A DNA stretch of 64,000 bases, taken from positions 2,480,001 through 2,544,000 of the forward strand of contig JANATF010000003.1 in the NCBI GenBank assembly GCA_029449245.1. Reading direction: 5' to 3'. Positions 25,052 through 37,593 of the stretch are shown piece after piece; the first letter of the stretch is position 1, and every line of letters starts with the position of its first letter. Under the pieces are notes generated by a model, which was not told the DNA's origin, ran no database searches, and saw nothing but the letters and a program-made list of their open reading frames with translations. The position numbers and the translations under genes are program-made. Source of the stretch: Mortierella alpina (Eukaryota; Mortierellomycota; Mortierellomycetes; Mortierellales; Mortierellaceae).

Positions 25052-26138
25052 CGTCTCTCTCTTGTTTTTTTTTTGATTATGAGCTTGGTGGTCGCACAAC
25101 TAGACCAGCGGTGCAGTCGGTAGTCAATAGGAGTGTCGTGCACTGAATCAGAGTCGAGTGAGATGCGGATTTAGATGCAGATGGGAGCGATGGGAATGTG
25201 CAATGGGCTAGGAGGGTCATTGGCAGAGGCAGAGGCAGAGAACAAGAATACAGAGACACAGAGACAGAGGCAGAGAAAAGAGGCCTGGAAGCGAACGCGC
25301 ACGGAGTTCTGGTGCGGGGCAGCAGCAGCACTCACAAGGGGACGATGGAATTCCAGGGCGGGCAGGCAGGCAAGGCAAGCGGGCTAGACAAGCACGGCAA
25401 GCAGGGCAGGCAGGAGAGAGGTCAAGAGAGACAAGAGGGTCGCAGTAGAGATGTATGCGCACTAGTGTTATATCCTGCACCGTACAGTGCCCAACAGAAA
25501 ATATTTCTCAAAAAAATAATTGAACCCCTTTCAACATAGGAAATTACTATGTTTTTTTGAGAAATACTTTCTGTAGGGCACTGTACAAGCTCATCCCAGC
25601 TCTTGCTCGCCCATATCCTCTTGACGAATAGCGCCCTTTTCAGAGTCCTTTTCTCTAGGCTCTCGCTCCTCTGCCTCCCTTTGCTCCCGTCCACGCTGAC
25701 CCGCCACAGAAAAAGAGGGGAATGGAGGGGGGAAACGGGAAAGGGGCCATCGGCTACCAAGGGGCCATGGTGTCAAGACTGGAGCTGGCTAACGCTGCCT
25801 CCGTAGACATCGCGGCTGGCAAAGAGACGAGAGCACGAGCAACAGAGGCTGCCGTGCCTCTCTGTGCTGACGTGATTACATGAGTCGCGCTATTTTCAGC
25901 CAGGGCCAGGCACAACAGCTCTGTCAAACTGGAACTGCTTGACAACTACAGAACCAAGGCTGGCCACGAAAGCTAGCAAGCGAGGGCGCCCTCCACGTGA
26001 TTTACAATGTTTGCCATTGGTGGCTTGCCGGTAAACAACCAACACACAGCGAGAGGCAGAAAAAAAAGAACGGTTGAAAGAAGCATGCAACACGCTGTCG
26101 CTTGTTGAATCACCCTTCACCTTCTACCCATCGACACC
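25052..26138. other. Divergent intergenic region between ABCG and CBF5 genes
   Basis: Upstream region of both the minus-strand ABCG gene and plus-strand CBF5. It holds AGGCAGAGAGGCAG-type short degenerate repeats (25215-25440) and one small inverted-repeat element (25482-25586). No gene seen. Confidence 0.6.
25482..25586. mobile_element. Short non-autonomous element with Tc1/mariner-like ends (MITE)
   Basis: A 105-bp near-perfect inverted repeat. The ends read GTACAGTGCCC and GGGCACTGTAC, so the element is bounded by TA dinucleotides as expected for Tc1/mariner target duplication. The arms are about 37 bp with only a few mismatches and an internal core of roughly 30 bp. It carries no coding capacity. 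Mobilisation in trans by a Tc1/mariner transposase is inferred from the ends; no transposase is in the window. Confidence 0.75.
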
Positions 26139-28017
26139 ATGTCCAACGCAATGAACATCGAGGAGGCACAGAGAAAGGGCGACTTTGCCATCAAGCCAGA
26201 GGCCGCCACCCCTACTCTGAACACCGCCGACTGGCCCTTGTTGTTGAAGGTAACGCAAACAACACAGCAAACCTGACGACCACAAGCGAGCAACAAAGAA
26301 AGGAGACGAGGAGGAAGGCAAGAGGACATGCCGTGGATGAAAGCGATCTAACTTCGATTACCATCGTATTCTCTATAGAACTACGACAAGCTCAACGTCC
26401 GCACGGGTCACTACACCCCCATCCCCAGCGGATGCTCTCCCTTGAGACGTGAGCTCGCCGAATACGTCAGGTAAGCAACTAGATCCTCTCGATCTAAGCT
26501 ACTTGTCCGTCGCTGCACTTTTTTTCTAGATGTGTGTGTATGCGCACAGCTACTATCTAACAAACATACTTGCCTTTGACCTACCTTAACGCCCGATCCA
26601 CCATCCCACCCGCAATCTACACACTGCTGCGACAAATCTTATCACAAAAACAGATATGGTGTCATCAACCTGGACAAGCCCGCCAACCCTTCCTCGCACG
26701 AGGTCGTCGCCTGGGTCCGTCGCATCCTCCGTGTCGAGAAGACTGGTCACAGTGGTACTCTCGATCCCAAGGTCACTGGATGCTTGATTGTCTGCATTGA
26801 CCGTGCCACTCGCTTGGTCAAGTCGCAGCAGGGTGCCGGTAAGGAGTACGTCTGCGTTCTCCGTCTCCACGACGCCATCGAGTCTGAGAAGAAGCTTGCT
26901 CAGGTAAGGAATTTACATTCGACATATATATGGATCAGAGCCACGCTTTGCGAAACTCTACCTCCTTGACCTTTTCAGTGATCCAAGTACGTAACCATTA
27001 ACCTCTGTCTTTTCCTCTTCATCACAGACCCTCGAGACCTTGACTGGTGCCCTCTTCCAGCGCCCTCCTCTGATCTCGGCTGTCAAGCGTCAGCTCCGTA
27101 TCCGTACCATCCACGAGTCCAAGCTCCTCGAGTTCGACAACGACCGTCACTTGGCTGTTTTCTGGGTTGCTTGCGAGGCTGGAACATATATGCGTACCAT
27201 GTGCGTGCACATGGGTTTGTTGCTTGGCGTTGGAGGACACATGCAGGAGCTCCGTCGTGTGCGTTCTGGACACATGGGCGAGGAGGACGACATTGTGACC
27301 ATGCACGACGTTCTGGATGCTCAGTGGATGTACGACAACACCAAGGATGAGACCTACCTTCGCAAGGTCGTCCGCCCTCTCGAGACCCTGTTGACGACCT
27401 ACAAGCGCATCGTTGTCAAGGACAGTGCTGTCAACGCCATCTGCTACGGTGCCAAGCTCATGATCCCCGGTCTCTTGCGTTACGAGTCCGGCATTGAGGT
27501 CAACGAGGAGGTCGTCTTGATGACCACCAAGGGAGAGGCCATTGCTCTCGGAATCGCACAGATGACCACTGCTGTGATGGCTACCTGCGACCACGGAGTC
27601 GTTGCCAAGATCAAGCGTGTGATCATGGAGCGCGACACCTACCCTCGTCGCTGGGGCTTGGGACCCAAGGCTCAGGAGAAGAAGAAGCTGATCAAGGATG
27701 GCAAGCTCGACAAGTACGGCCGCACCACCGAGGAGACCCCCGCTGGCTGGAAGAAGGAGTATGTCGACTACAACCGTGAGGATCCCGCCGCACCTGTTGC
27801 TGCTGCTCCTGCTGTCGTTGCCACCCCTGCACCCACCGCCACCGAGGAGGAGAAGAAGCGCAAGGCTGCTGACTCTTCAAGCGAGTCCGACTCTGACAAG
27901 AAGGAGAAGAAGGATAAGAAGGAGAAGAAGGCCAAGAAGGAGAAGAAGGACAAGAAGGACAAGAAGGAGAAGAAGGAGAAGAAGAAGGCCAAGAAGGCCG
28001 ACTCTGACTCAGAGTAA
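26139..28017 (+). CDS. CBF5: H/ACA snoRNP pseudouridine synthase CBF5 (dyskerin)
   Basis: Exons 26139-26249, 26379-26470, 26654-26903 and 27028-28017 give 480 aa. The dyskerin N-terminal block ([20 protein letters not shown]) leads to the TruB catalytic domain with [20 protein letters not shown]; the catalytic Asp is residue 105. The PUA domain follows ([20 protein letters not shown]). The C-terminus carries the lysine-rich KKEKK/KKDKK repeats known from yeast and animal Cbf5. It isomerises uridines in rRNA and snRNA guided by H/ACA RNAs in the nucleolus, and in animals also stabilises telomerase RNA. Codon use is strongly biased to C/G ends, as for a highly expressed gene. Confidence 0.97.
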
Positions 28018-28688
28018 ATTATCTCGTCCTCTCTCTCTCTCTCTCTCTTCAACCCACTTTTGTACTCTTTTGCTAGGCACGGATCGTTGGTCTCTAGTTT
28101 TTGATATTTGTTTGTTTAATCACCCCATAAAAAGTCATCAACAAGACATGCCTTCTGTTCTTGGAGCGGTGGGAACAAGACCTTGGTTTTTTTCTTTTTT
28201 TTTTTATTTTTATTGCCAGGATCGGCGCTTAAGGCTTGCAATGACAATTACCGAGGGAGACGAGCAATGTGTGGTATAAGACGGAGAAAGCGACATTATG
28301 CAAGACGAGAAAGAAAAAAAAAAAAAAAAAAAAGTGAGTGAGTGAGTGAACATGTAGGAGATAAATAGTAAGTTGGGTGTAGCGAAAGAAAATGACTAGA
28401 AATGGATCAACGAGACAAAGAAAACAAAAACTCAAGTATGAAGTGGACATGTACATAATTAGCTGGAGGAGAAAGTAAAAAAGAATAGGAAAAAAAAACT
28501 TCTTCAGTCAACACTCATGTCCATGGATATGAGATGGAGTAGGGGGACGGGACAGGTACACAAAAGCAAAAGCAATGGGTCGTGGCAAACAAGAAGAAGG
28601 GCAACAAGGGAGCGACAAAGGTGGCATAAAAAGAGCCGGATAGACAGATGTTGGCAATGCATTCCTGGACTGATTGAGTCTTGACATT
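28018..28688. other. Convergent intergenic region, no gene seen
   Basis: 3' flanks of CBF5 and of the minus-strand Nam8-like gene. Contains CT repeats (28027-28048), T-runs (about 28188-28204) and an A-run (about 28314-28333) followed by a short GTGA repeat. Confidence 0.6.
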
Positions 28689-30832
28689 TTACGCGTAAAT
28701 CGCTCCTGAGCCCCTCCAGCTGGCGCCATCGTCCATGCGATCCATGATACCCTCCTGTCTCTCGATAAAGGCGCGGTTCTGGTGCTCAACTGGAGTTCTC
28801 TCCATAGGGTCCCGGGTCGACTGGGTCTGCATCATACCGGGCATCGACGCACCCGACATCAAACCTGGATAGGGACCAAACAAGCCCATCCCACGGTTTT
28901 GCTGAAGTCCAAATTGGCCTTGCACAGGCGGGCTATATTATATCAAGTCAGAAGTGAGGATTAGTCCCTGCGTGTGCCACGGCCTCTATGCCATGTCCTT
29001 CTCGGAGTTAAATCCAGGCGCTAAACACCTACCGGAAGGACGCAGAGCCCATCATGGAAGTGCCATGAGGCGACATCGGCTTGGGTTCAGTCTGGGCTCG
29101 TCCCCAGGAGAGTCGAACGCGAGAGTTACCTAAGTAGATCAAAAAGGTTTGTCAGCACAACGTATCCTCATTGAGACGGATTGCCTTCTCATCTCGACAT
29201 CGGTGCCTTACCGATAAGATAGCCATTCAACTGGTTGATGGCCATCTCGGCGCTCTGTCTGTGGACGAACTGCACGAATCCGCAGCCCTTTCCTGGTGGA
29301 ATTTTGACGTAGGTGATGTCGCCATACGCTGCAAAGACGTTTCTGAGCTCGTCCTCATGCGCAACACCAGATAGTCCTCCGACAAAGACCGTTGTGTTGT
29401 TTGGGTCAGTGAATTGGTTCAGACCGTGCTGGGGGCTGGTTGGTTGGGCGGCGGAGTGGTATCCATACCCGGATGGAGGAACGGGTGCGCCAGGGCCCAT
29501 GGCACCCACACCACCCATGCCACCCATGCCGCCCATTCCGCCCATTCCGCCAGTCGACGCCTTGGGCTTGGGTGTCGCCATTGAGATCCTAATGGGGCGA
29601 CTACCACAGTATACTCCTTGCATCTCCTGAAGGGATCGCTGCTGATCATTTTCATCAGTGAATCGGACAAAGCCGTATCCTAGACGAGGTGAAAAAGCAG
29701 GACAACATGTCAGGTAATGAATAGCCAACATAGGAGAGATGCAGTAGAACCGGCGCAATGCGTACCTCGTGAAAGACCAGTGGCAGGATCGGTCATGATC
29801 TTGGCTGACTTGCAAGAAATGTATCTTTCCTGAAACGTGGACTAGAAAACAACGAGCGGGGAAGATCGAAATATTAGCACTCGTGTGTGCAGCGTATGTG
29901 GGCTTGTTGTTTAGGGAGGGGTACCGGGAGATGAGATGAACACGTACCAGCAGCATGTACTCGGTCACCTCGGGCGAGAGATCCCCAACAAATACCGAAA
30001 ACTCCTGGGCAGCGCCAGCAGGTCTACAGATCAAAGAGGTGGCCGCGAACAAGAGGGGATCACGCACAGGGAGAAGGAGAGAGAGCGAAAGAGAACGACA
30101 GGTCAGCACAAGCACGCAGGTCAGGACGGCAAACGGATCAAGCCAAAGCAAGGCAAAGCAATGCACGCTCAGGAGGGACGCGCATGATGTAAGGGGATAA
30201 CATCAGCGCCTGTTGCTGCACAAACAAAAGCACAAACAGGAATAACGCCTACCCGGCTGAGGCCATGCCACCCGAGGCCCAATTCAATCGGAAAGTCTTG
30301 TTCGTACCCGGGATCAGGAGGCCATTCAACGTGGTGATGGCCTTGACCGCAGCGGCAGGGCTGGCCAGCTCGACAAAGCAGTAATTGGCGCTGGCTCTAC
30401 TCCAACGACATCAAGCAGCAGCGTTAGATTCCTGTGTACGTTTGCAGAACACATTCATGGTACCAACATAGTCATCACCCTCATCCGCATACCCCGTATA
30501 CTTGTCGCGAATCATCTTGACCGAGACCTGTTCTCCAGCGCTGTACCATGCGCCGCGAATCCAATTCTCATCCATCCAGGGCTCGAGCTCACCCATCCTA
30601 TAGACCATCATGTTGACAGCATATCAGCACGCGGAACACAAAGCTGAGCATAAGTGTGTACGAACAAAGGCCAATGGCGCAGATTCTTTTGTATTCTTCC
30701 TTCCTTCCTGGAGAGTCTCGCTGCCAACCACTGGACGACTTACCAAAGAGATGACGAAGCACGCATGTCGTTGCCAAAGCCAGCTGGCTGGTGCTGCTGT
30801 TGCTGGTAGGCGAGCGCGTCGTAATAAGCCAT
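28689..30832 (-). CDS. NAM8: Nam8/SECp43-like RNA-binding protein with three RRMs
   Basis: Eight minus-strand exons: 30832-30744, 30597-30464, 30394-30253, 30023-29948, 29841-29766, 29679-29212, 29129-29033 and 28932-28689, giving 441 aa with all phases closing. RRM1 has the characteristic WMGELEPWMDENWIRGAW and NYCFVELAS motifs of the Nam8/TRNAU1AP/Ngr1 family. RRM2 has FSVFVGDLSPEVTEY and GYGFVRFTDENDQQRSL. RRM3 has TTVFVGGLSGVAHEDELRNV and GCGFVQFVHRQSAE. A (GGM)n linker separates RRM2 from RRM3. In yeast Nam8 is a U1 snRNP subunit helping weak 5' splice sites. The exon 2 donor (G/GTACC) and exon 3 acceptor (GTAGAG) are the least certain junctions. Functional assignment is by family. Confidence 0.88.
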
Positions 30833-31329
30833 CGTGTAGGGTGACGGTGAGGCGGTAGCAGTGGTATATGTGTGTGAGAAAGAGGCGCTGTACGGGTGGA
30901 GGGAGCAGGACAACTTTGAGGATAGACGGCGATGTGGATGGGCTGGGGATGAAAGACAAGTCAATGCCTTCGCGGGTCAAAAACGAGAGAGAAAACCAGA
31001 GAGAGACGATCGATGGGCAGAGAGAGAGAGAGAGACAAAAATAGAGCAGAAGACAGCAACAGGCACAAAGAAAGAAAGGCAGAAACACAAAGAGAACGAA
31101 AGAGACGGCGGAAGAAAGAACGAAGACACAGATGATGGGTAGGGCTGGCGGGATGGGTGGAAGGCAAAGGAGAGGGGAGAGAGAGAAAGGGAAAAAAAAA
31201 AAAGAAAAAAGCTTCTGCAGCACCACAAGAAAAAAACGAAAATCAGCCACGATCCACCCACAATGCTCAGTTGGGACAGGCACAGATGCTTGCTTGGTAA
31301 TTTAATGTATATTTGCCTGGGAAACACCC
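30833..31329. other. Intergenic, purine-rich, no gene seen
   Basis: Upstream region of the Nam8-like gene and 3' flank of the Ctk2-like gene. GAGA/AGAGAA tracts (30990-31220) make long but low-complexity frames on the minus strand, which I reject as genes. Confidence 0.6.
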
Positions 31330-33209
31330 TCATGACTGACTGTAGCGGACTGTCGGGTTAGAGGCACCTCCGTCCTGTATCCGCTTGAGCTCTAAAAAAC
31401 CAAGAGGCACATCACACAACGAAACGTGTCAGCTTCAACCTACAAACACATCCAGTAGGCACACAGACCAAGCGACAACACACGCACCTGCTTGCACGCC
31501 CATCGGCCGAGAGTAGTCCATCCGCGCCTTCTTGAGCTTGGGTTGCTGGTGCTCCGTGTCCAGCTGCCGCGCGTCATGCAGCGTGATATGGATGTTGTCA
31601 TAGAGCTGCCTCTGATCATCCGTGCTCCCTATTGAGAACAGGTCCAGCATCTGGTGACTAAAGTCTAGCGTCACAATGCAAACATTCAAAACAACAACAC
31701 AGGTTATCAGCGACATGTCCAAAGCGTTATCCTCTCAACCATTAGAAGAGGGGACTAACCTTCAACATCATTTGACCGTGTTCTGAACGCCTTCATCCAT
31801 GGTTCCCCCTGCACAAGGTCCGGAAATGGCTCGCATATTAGCTTGGAGGCCAAATAGATCGATCCTGTCGCAATTGTGTGCGGGGGGTACTCTAGACACA
31901 CTCCAATCTTGTAACTATTGAGAAAGCAGAGTAGACCCTGGTTTCAGCAATGAATCTTTTCAACAGCTCATAATGGCACCAATGCAAGGTCTGTCCATCC
32001 CTCTTTACCTATCCCGAACAATATCCCATGCTTCCCGTGCTAGTCGTTTCGAACCTATAAATTCCATACGTCAAACATGAGGCGTGGGTAGTTAAAGAGC
32101 TACAACGCTCAATAAAAATGGCGAACCGGCACAAAAATGTGCCTTACCTTGCATGATCTTGACGAATTGGACGACATAATTGTAGGGATGTATGATGCGA
32201 AAGTCAAAACATATCGACTCAAGTACCATCTTCTCATATGAGAGGATCCTCTTGCGCTGTTCTTCCCCCTCCTGATGCAGATTAAAGGGAGCGTAGAGTT
32301 AAGACCATGGTGCTCCAAAGTGCAAAGTTTCTCCCGTCCATCATAAAGCCAAATCTTCGAGCTGCCATACTTTGCTTTCCGAATCCCAGTCGGTAGCGCC
32401 AGGGTGCCGGTAGAAATAAGTCGCCAGCATAATGTCCTTGAGCTTCTTTATCGTATCCTCTACTTTGGACGAGACAAAAAGACATGCCATAACAACCTAT
32501 TGGAAGAAATCAAGAGTTCTTCTGTTTTAGTACAGCCTCGTTGCGTTGGCCGGTCATCCTTGACGTCCTGTTCCGTGATCGCCATACCTCGTTTCCAGAG
32601 TCTGGTATGGAATGGAACATGTAGAATCGATGGAGAAGTAACTGCGCGGTACTGATCGTATGTTGAGGACTAGCAAGGTAAACATGCGCAAGCGGCCAAA
32701 ATTCCATCAGTATCCAACGCTTCATGTTCGAAAGAATCCTCGATGATGATAGCACCCTGAAGACCATACAATCCTATCCGCTTGCCAATAGCCGCGATCA
32801 CTTCGCAAGACTCCCTACGCATGTCAGCCTGTCGCTGGACATGGACAGCAGGGTTCCGTGCTTGGTATATGATGGCCTGTTCCTGTTTGCTGTAATAAGT
32901 CCTTGAGACACGGTTGATGGAATTGAGAACGGGGGTCGTGGTCTGCTGCTGTTGCGATGTCTGCTGCTGTGGCGCGTGGCGCTCCAGTGGGTGCAGCATC
33001 GGAGGAGGGGGGGCCTGTCTGAGCGCCTCTGGCATGCTGGAGTTTGAATTCGTGTGCCCCTGAGGAAGAGTGTATGATTGAGAATGTGAACGAGACCGCG
33101 GGTGCGAATGCGGCTGCTGTTGACTGTGGCCGTGCGCGGCACTCGGACGCTGGGACGCTGAAGAGGGAGTGCTTGGACTGGTCGAGGTCGGGCGACTGGG
33201 CGAGTACAT
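31330..33209 (-). CDS. CTK2: Cyclin subunit of a CTD kinase (Ctk2-like)
   Basis: Eight minus-strand exons: 33209-32770, 32669-32588, 32496-32371, 32271-32148, 32054-32009, 31914-31760, 31664-31488 and 31391-31330, giving 403 aa. An N-terminal Ser/His/Gln/Pro-rich region of about 100 residues precedes two cyclin boxes: RIGFPQHTISTAQLLLHRFY, VVMACLFVSSKVEDTIKKL, MVLESICFDFRIIHPYNYVV and YPPHTIATGSIYLASKL. These fit the transcriptional cyclin group, closest by eye to Ctk2 of CTDK-I, which phosphorylates the RNA polymerase II tail; cyclin K/T is the alternative. Exon 1 was ended at GGATT/GTATGG because this restores GFPQHT. The ATG lies 205 bp from the divergent HEATR6 ATG. Confidence 0.85.
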
Positions 33210-33414
33210 GGAGCCGCGGAGAGGAATGCAGATTCGAATGGCAAACAAAAAGAACGAAGCTCGCCTCGCAGGAGGGCAAGAGCAAAAATGAAGTCGCAGA
33301 GGTGGCTTGTCTGTATGACAAGGCGACCTGCGACGAAGCAAAGTACTTGGCCCCTGCTTTGTTCTTTCATTTTTTTTGTCTCCATGCTCTCTGTCCTGAC
33401 CTAGCATCACTCCC
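33210..33414. promoter_or_regulatory. Compact bidirectional promoter between CTK2-like and HEATR6
   Basis: Only 205 bp separate the two divergent start codons, so both promoters and leaders must share it. No canonical TATA box is seen. Confidence 0.55.
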
Positions 33415-36400
33415 ATGGCACAACCAGCTCGACAGCGTCACTACAGGCACCACAGACCAGCCTCTGCATCGAGGAGAGCCGAAAACAGTCTCGAGAACAC
33501 TTCTCAGCCGCCCTCTAGTCCAGCGCATTCGCAGACACTTACAGCCACGCCCCATGCCAGGGACAGCCTCTCGCCAGAGGACAGAGCCCAACTACGGAGC
33601 CAGCTGAGCAGGCTGCTGGAGCGGGCAAAGGCTACTGGCAACCACGATGTGTCGCGCAAGACAGCCGAGGAGTCTGAAGAAACGCTAGAGTTTTCAAAGG
33701 CAGGGCGATAAACGAGCAAAGAAGCGTGCCCTCAAACGGTCAGTACATCCAGCTGACAGGGTCCTCCTTTTCCTTCTCGACATCTTAGACGGCACTCGAG
33801 AAACTCGCCCAAGCTTGTAGGTCCATGTCGGCAACAGCGACACCTGACGTCGAGTTGTTGTCCACAGTCGTTTACACCGTGTTCAACCAAGAGCTCATCA
33901 AGGTAAGCAGCCCCGTCCCGAAGTTTTAGCAGCATTTTTGACTCAAATCTTGTACTGAAAAATGCCATCAGGTACAAGCTGCTGTCCCTTCGCAACGGGA
34001 ATCTATAGACGCACTGTGCGCGTACTTCTTGGCCGCTTTCAAAGGTTGCCACCCGCAAGAGGACTTGGGTTCAGAATCATCTCAAGGTAGCGCTGTTGAC
34101 GCCGTGGAACGCAGACAGGTTGATATCCTTCGAGCCCTCGGGACAGTTTTGTTTGAAAATGGATCCTATGTCAAGGAGGTAAGTCAATCGACTCGTTCCA
34201 TACAATCCTCACTCGAGCTATCTTCGAGGCATTTATACTGAACCGTATGCTCGTGATAGAGTCTTTCTGAGCTGTGCGGAGTAATCACGACTGTTGGAGA
34301 GGTCCCTATACGTCAGGAAAAGTCAGAGTTACGGCGCATGGTACTAAACTGCTTGGCCAACCTTGTGCACAAAACCGGATCCTTGCTCTCACCCTTCCAT
34401 GAGCACATGTACCGCGTAATCCTGTCGAATCTCACAGCAACGTCATACTACGAGTCTGGGTCCATAACCGTGGCCCTTGGTCCTGCTCGGCGCAAGGAGC
34501 GCGCATCTGAGCGGAAGGTAAAGGGCTTATTTCATCTTCTCACGAGGACGTGTCCAGGGACAACAATGACGTGATAACTAATCAGTCTTTTTTAATTGTC
34601 AGCTTATTAGTTCCGCCCTTCGCGCTCTGCACTTTTTAATCCAAGAAGACAAGCATGTATCTACACGATCCATACCGCCACTCATGGATGTCATTTGCAG
34701 ATTCATGTTTTTCGCGTCTGAAGGCGGTATCAAACAGCCAATCATCGCATCATCCCCAAGCGCTTTCAATGTCGGCGTCATCAATCGTGCCACCTATCCC
34801 ACTCATCCCAGCATTATACCCTCCACCAAACCAGCAGGATCAGCAGGATCAGCAACGTCAGATGCCTACGCTGAACCATCACCCACACATTATCGGAATC
34901 TGCAGTCTTCGGATTCGGAATATTCAGATTCAGAATCGGGCGCTCATCTGGCACAGAGAAGGCAACACGATGGCAAAGTGCGGCTCAACGCTTTGCTGTG
35001 TCTCCAGACATTGGCTAGGGGAGCTCCAAAGCAGCTGCAGCCGCACTGGCCAAAATTTCTCACGAGTTCGACGTCTGCCCCGATGATGGCCGGATCGTAC
35101 AAGACACCTTCACTCCTCGTGCTCATCGGATCCGACCCGATATCGACAGTACGCTCCGCGGCATGCGTCGTTTTAGGATATATTTTGGAAAACTCGAAAC
35201 AGTATCTGGCGATGGCGGAGGAAAAGGCCGCTCAGCCATTAACTAAAAGTCATACCGGCATCCTGGCTCTATCGGAAAGAGTCGGACTTATGACCCGGGA
35301 GCTGCATGTTGGGCTGGCTGCCGCCATGGATGCAGTGGACAACGCTGTGGAACAGAATGTCATTATTCAGATGATCAAGTGCTGTTCTTCTGTTGTGGCC
35401 AATTGTTCATACGAGCGGATGCGATCCGGTCTACCTTTGCTACTCTTCAATTCTGTCAAGCGCTTCATGGATTCTGCAGGTAAGGATATCTTGGAGTTTC
35501 CTCCGATATAGCATTTATTAGTCTACTAAAGGCGCTAGTTAGCTGCAACCTTCTCTGACAGCATGACTTGAATCATCTTCCACGAATAGAACCTGCGCTT
35601 CAAGCCTCGGCGCTCATGTTTTTGACGACCACTCTAAGCAACGCCTCGGCAAGGACAGAGGTGCAGAATACGATCCTTGTGTGTACAGAGCCATCAGAAA
35701 GTACGCCTCCAAATGTCTTGACCCGTCTTTTGAGCCTTGTCGAGAACCACCAAGTCCCTGCCTTGGTCCGTGTTGAGGCTTGGAATGCGCTACGAGCCAT
35801 CGCAGGGACCCATTTCAGCGTGATTAGGTCCTCGTGGCCGCGCCTTGATGCAGCCATGATAATGAGTCAGACGTTAGAGGACCCTAGGATCAGCTCAGCA
35901 GGACTCTTGTTCTTGGAAGAGTACGCCAAATATGGTGTCGATGCTACGAATCCGCTGGTAAGGGCCGGGCCTAAAAAGAAACCTTTGTGGACAATAGCAA
36001 ATTTTGGTCTTTTCTTTCGTTCACCAAAAACGACCCTCTTTATTAGACGTCTGAATGGTGGAATGATGTCCTCGAGAGACATGTTCTAAAAGCATTCGCA
36101 GAGGAGAACCCTGCGATCAAAGCCCTAGGATGCGATTGCATCTCGGTTATCACGTCGGATTCCTTCAAAGCCTTGCCGGTACGTCGACTCGCTTCTTGAT
36201 CTTTGCCTTGATATTGGGAGGAAGCACTACTAACCAAAAAACAAATGCTATCCGTTTTTTTCAATAGAACCGTCTCGGGATGCTTATCCTATCACTCGTT
36301 CTTGGCACGGCTCTAGACGACAATACCGTAGTGAGAGCTGCAGCTTGTCGTGCCATAGGTGTTTTTATCCTATTCCCAGCGTTCCGCGAGGATAGCACTC

Positions 36401-37390
36401 ACGCAGTGGATATGGTCAACACGGTTCTTGACCTGTGTCGAGACCCCAACCTTGCTGTTCGCGTCCGAGCGAGCTGGGCTGTGGGAAACTTTTGTGACGC
36501 CATGGTGTTACTCAAAGCAAGCGGCCATGACACTATCCTCGAGGAGATTTTGACACTGCCGCTATGGACCAAGGTGATGCGCACTGCGCTGATGATATGT
36601 CAGGATCACGAAAAGTTAAAGTCGAACGGGATTCGAGCCATTGGAGGGTTGCTCCGGGTGACATACGAGGGCATCCTTGAGCGGGAAAGGCATAGCCTGG
36701 TCAAAGAAGCTGTCTATGCTTTGATCAAGCACATGGAGCATGGTTCGCTGAAGGTGAGTGAGGATGTTTCAGCAGTTGTTGTATTGTATCGTTTGTTTTT
36801 TTTTTACTCTATCGACCTCTTTGGTTGTGGCATGAACCCCTTTAGACTGAAACTGTTTCTTGCCTTTTCTTTTCTTCACTACCCAGGGCCGCTGGAATGC
36901 ATGCTATGCGATGCAAAACGTCCTCTTAAACGGCGACTTTCCGATCGGATCAACGTATGGAACGAGTTATGCCATGGACTCGGACTCGGTCTCCTGGACC
37001 CATGATGTCTATGGCGCTCTTTTGCAGGCGATCCAGCAGAGCAAGAATTTTAAAGTGCGGATCAATGCCTGCGCTGCACTCACGGTGCCTAAGACGAGGG
37101 CCAAATACGGGGACCCGGCCATGTTCCGCAAAATGGTGCAGGTTCTGATGTCTGCGGTGAAGAACCTGGACGAGGAACAAGGGGACCATGAGTTTGGAGA
37201 GTTTCAGTACCGCGGCCAACTGGAGACAAAACTCCTTCGGTGCTTGGACCATCTGTTACAGCTCTCAGGGGGGGTCGCGAAACTGGAATTGGATCTGGAT
37301 CCCGCATTGCGACAGAGGATCCTCGCGAGCCGGCCTACTGTGGCATCTGAACATGATACTTCCGCACAGACGGCAGGATCCGACAGTTAG
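33415..37390 (+). CDS. HEATR6: HEAT-repeat protein HEATR6
   Basis: Nine exons: 33415-33699, 33789-33902, 33972-34178, 34260-34517, 34603-35479, 35590-35957, 36047-36178, 36268-36753 and 36887-37390, giving 1076 aa (human HEATR6 about 1180). Helical repeats run throughout. The block KVRLNALLCLQTLARGAPKQ (about residue 413) and IGSDPISTVRSAACVVLGYI are characteristic of the DUF4042/HEATR6 family. Later HEAT repeats include VVRAAACRAIGVFIL, VRVRASWAVGNFCDAM and GRWNACYAMQNVLLN. Its function is poorly known; the fold suggests a protein-binding scaffold. Intron 1 appears to be GC-AG (AAG/GCAGGG...TTAG), the only solution that keeps the frame before a TAA at 33709. Confidence 0.88.
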
Positions 37391-37593
37391 CCCCTCGTTA
37401 ACCAATAAACTCTCTACAATACCCACACACAGTTGGTCGCTTCGAAGGAGATATGTAAATAAGCATAGCAAGAGATTATTTTTTTCCGTTCAAAGTTGAC
37501 ATACGGATAACCTCGATACGTGTCTGAGCAGGTGGGCCATGTCATATTGAACAAGAGAGGCGCTTTGAATGAATCAGGATATACTTGTTTGGT

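Noticed and set aside
30624-31283. Long minus-strand open frame over GA-rich sequence
   Set aside because: Low-complexity L/F/S translation of purine repeats; it overlaps the Nam8-like first exon in another frame.
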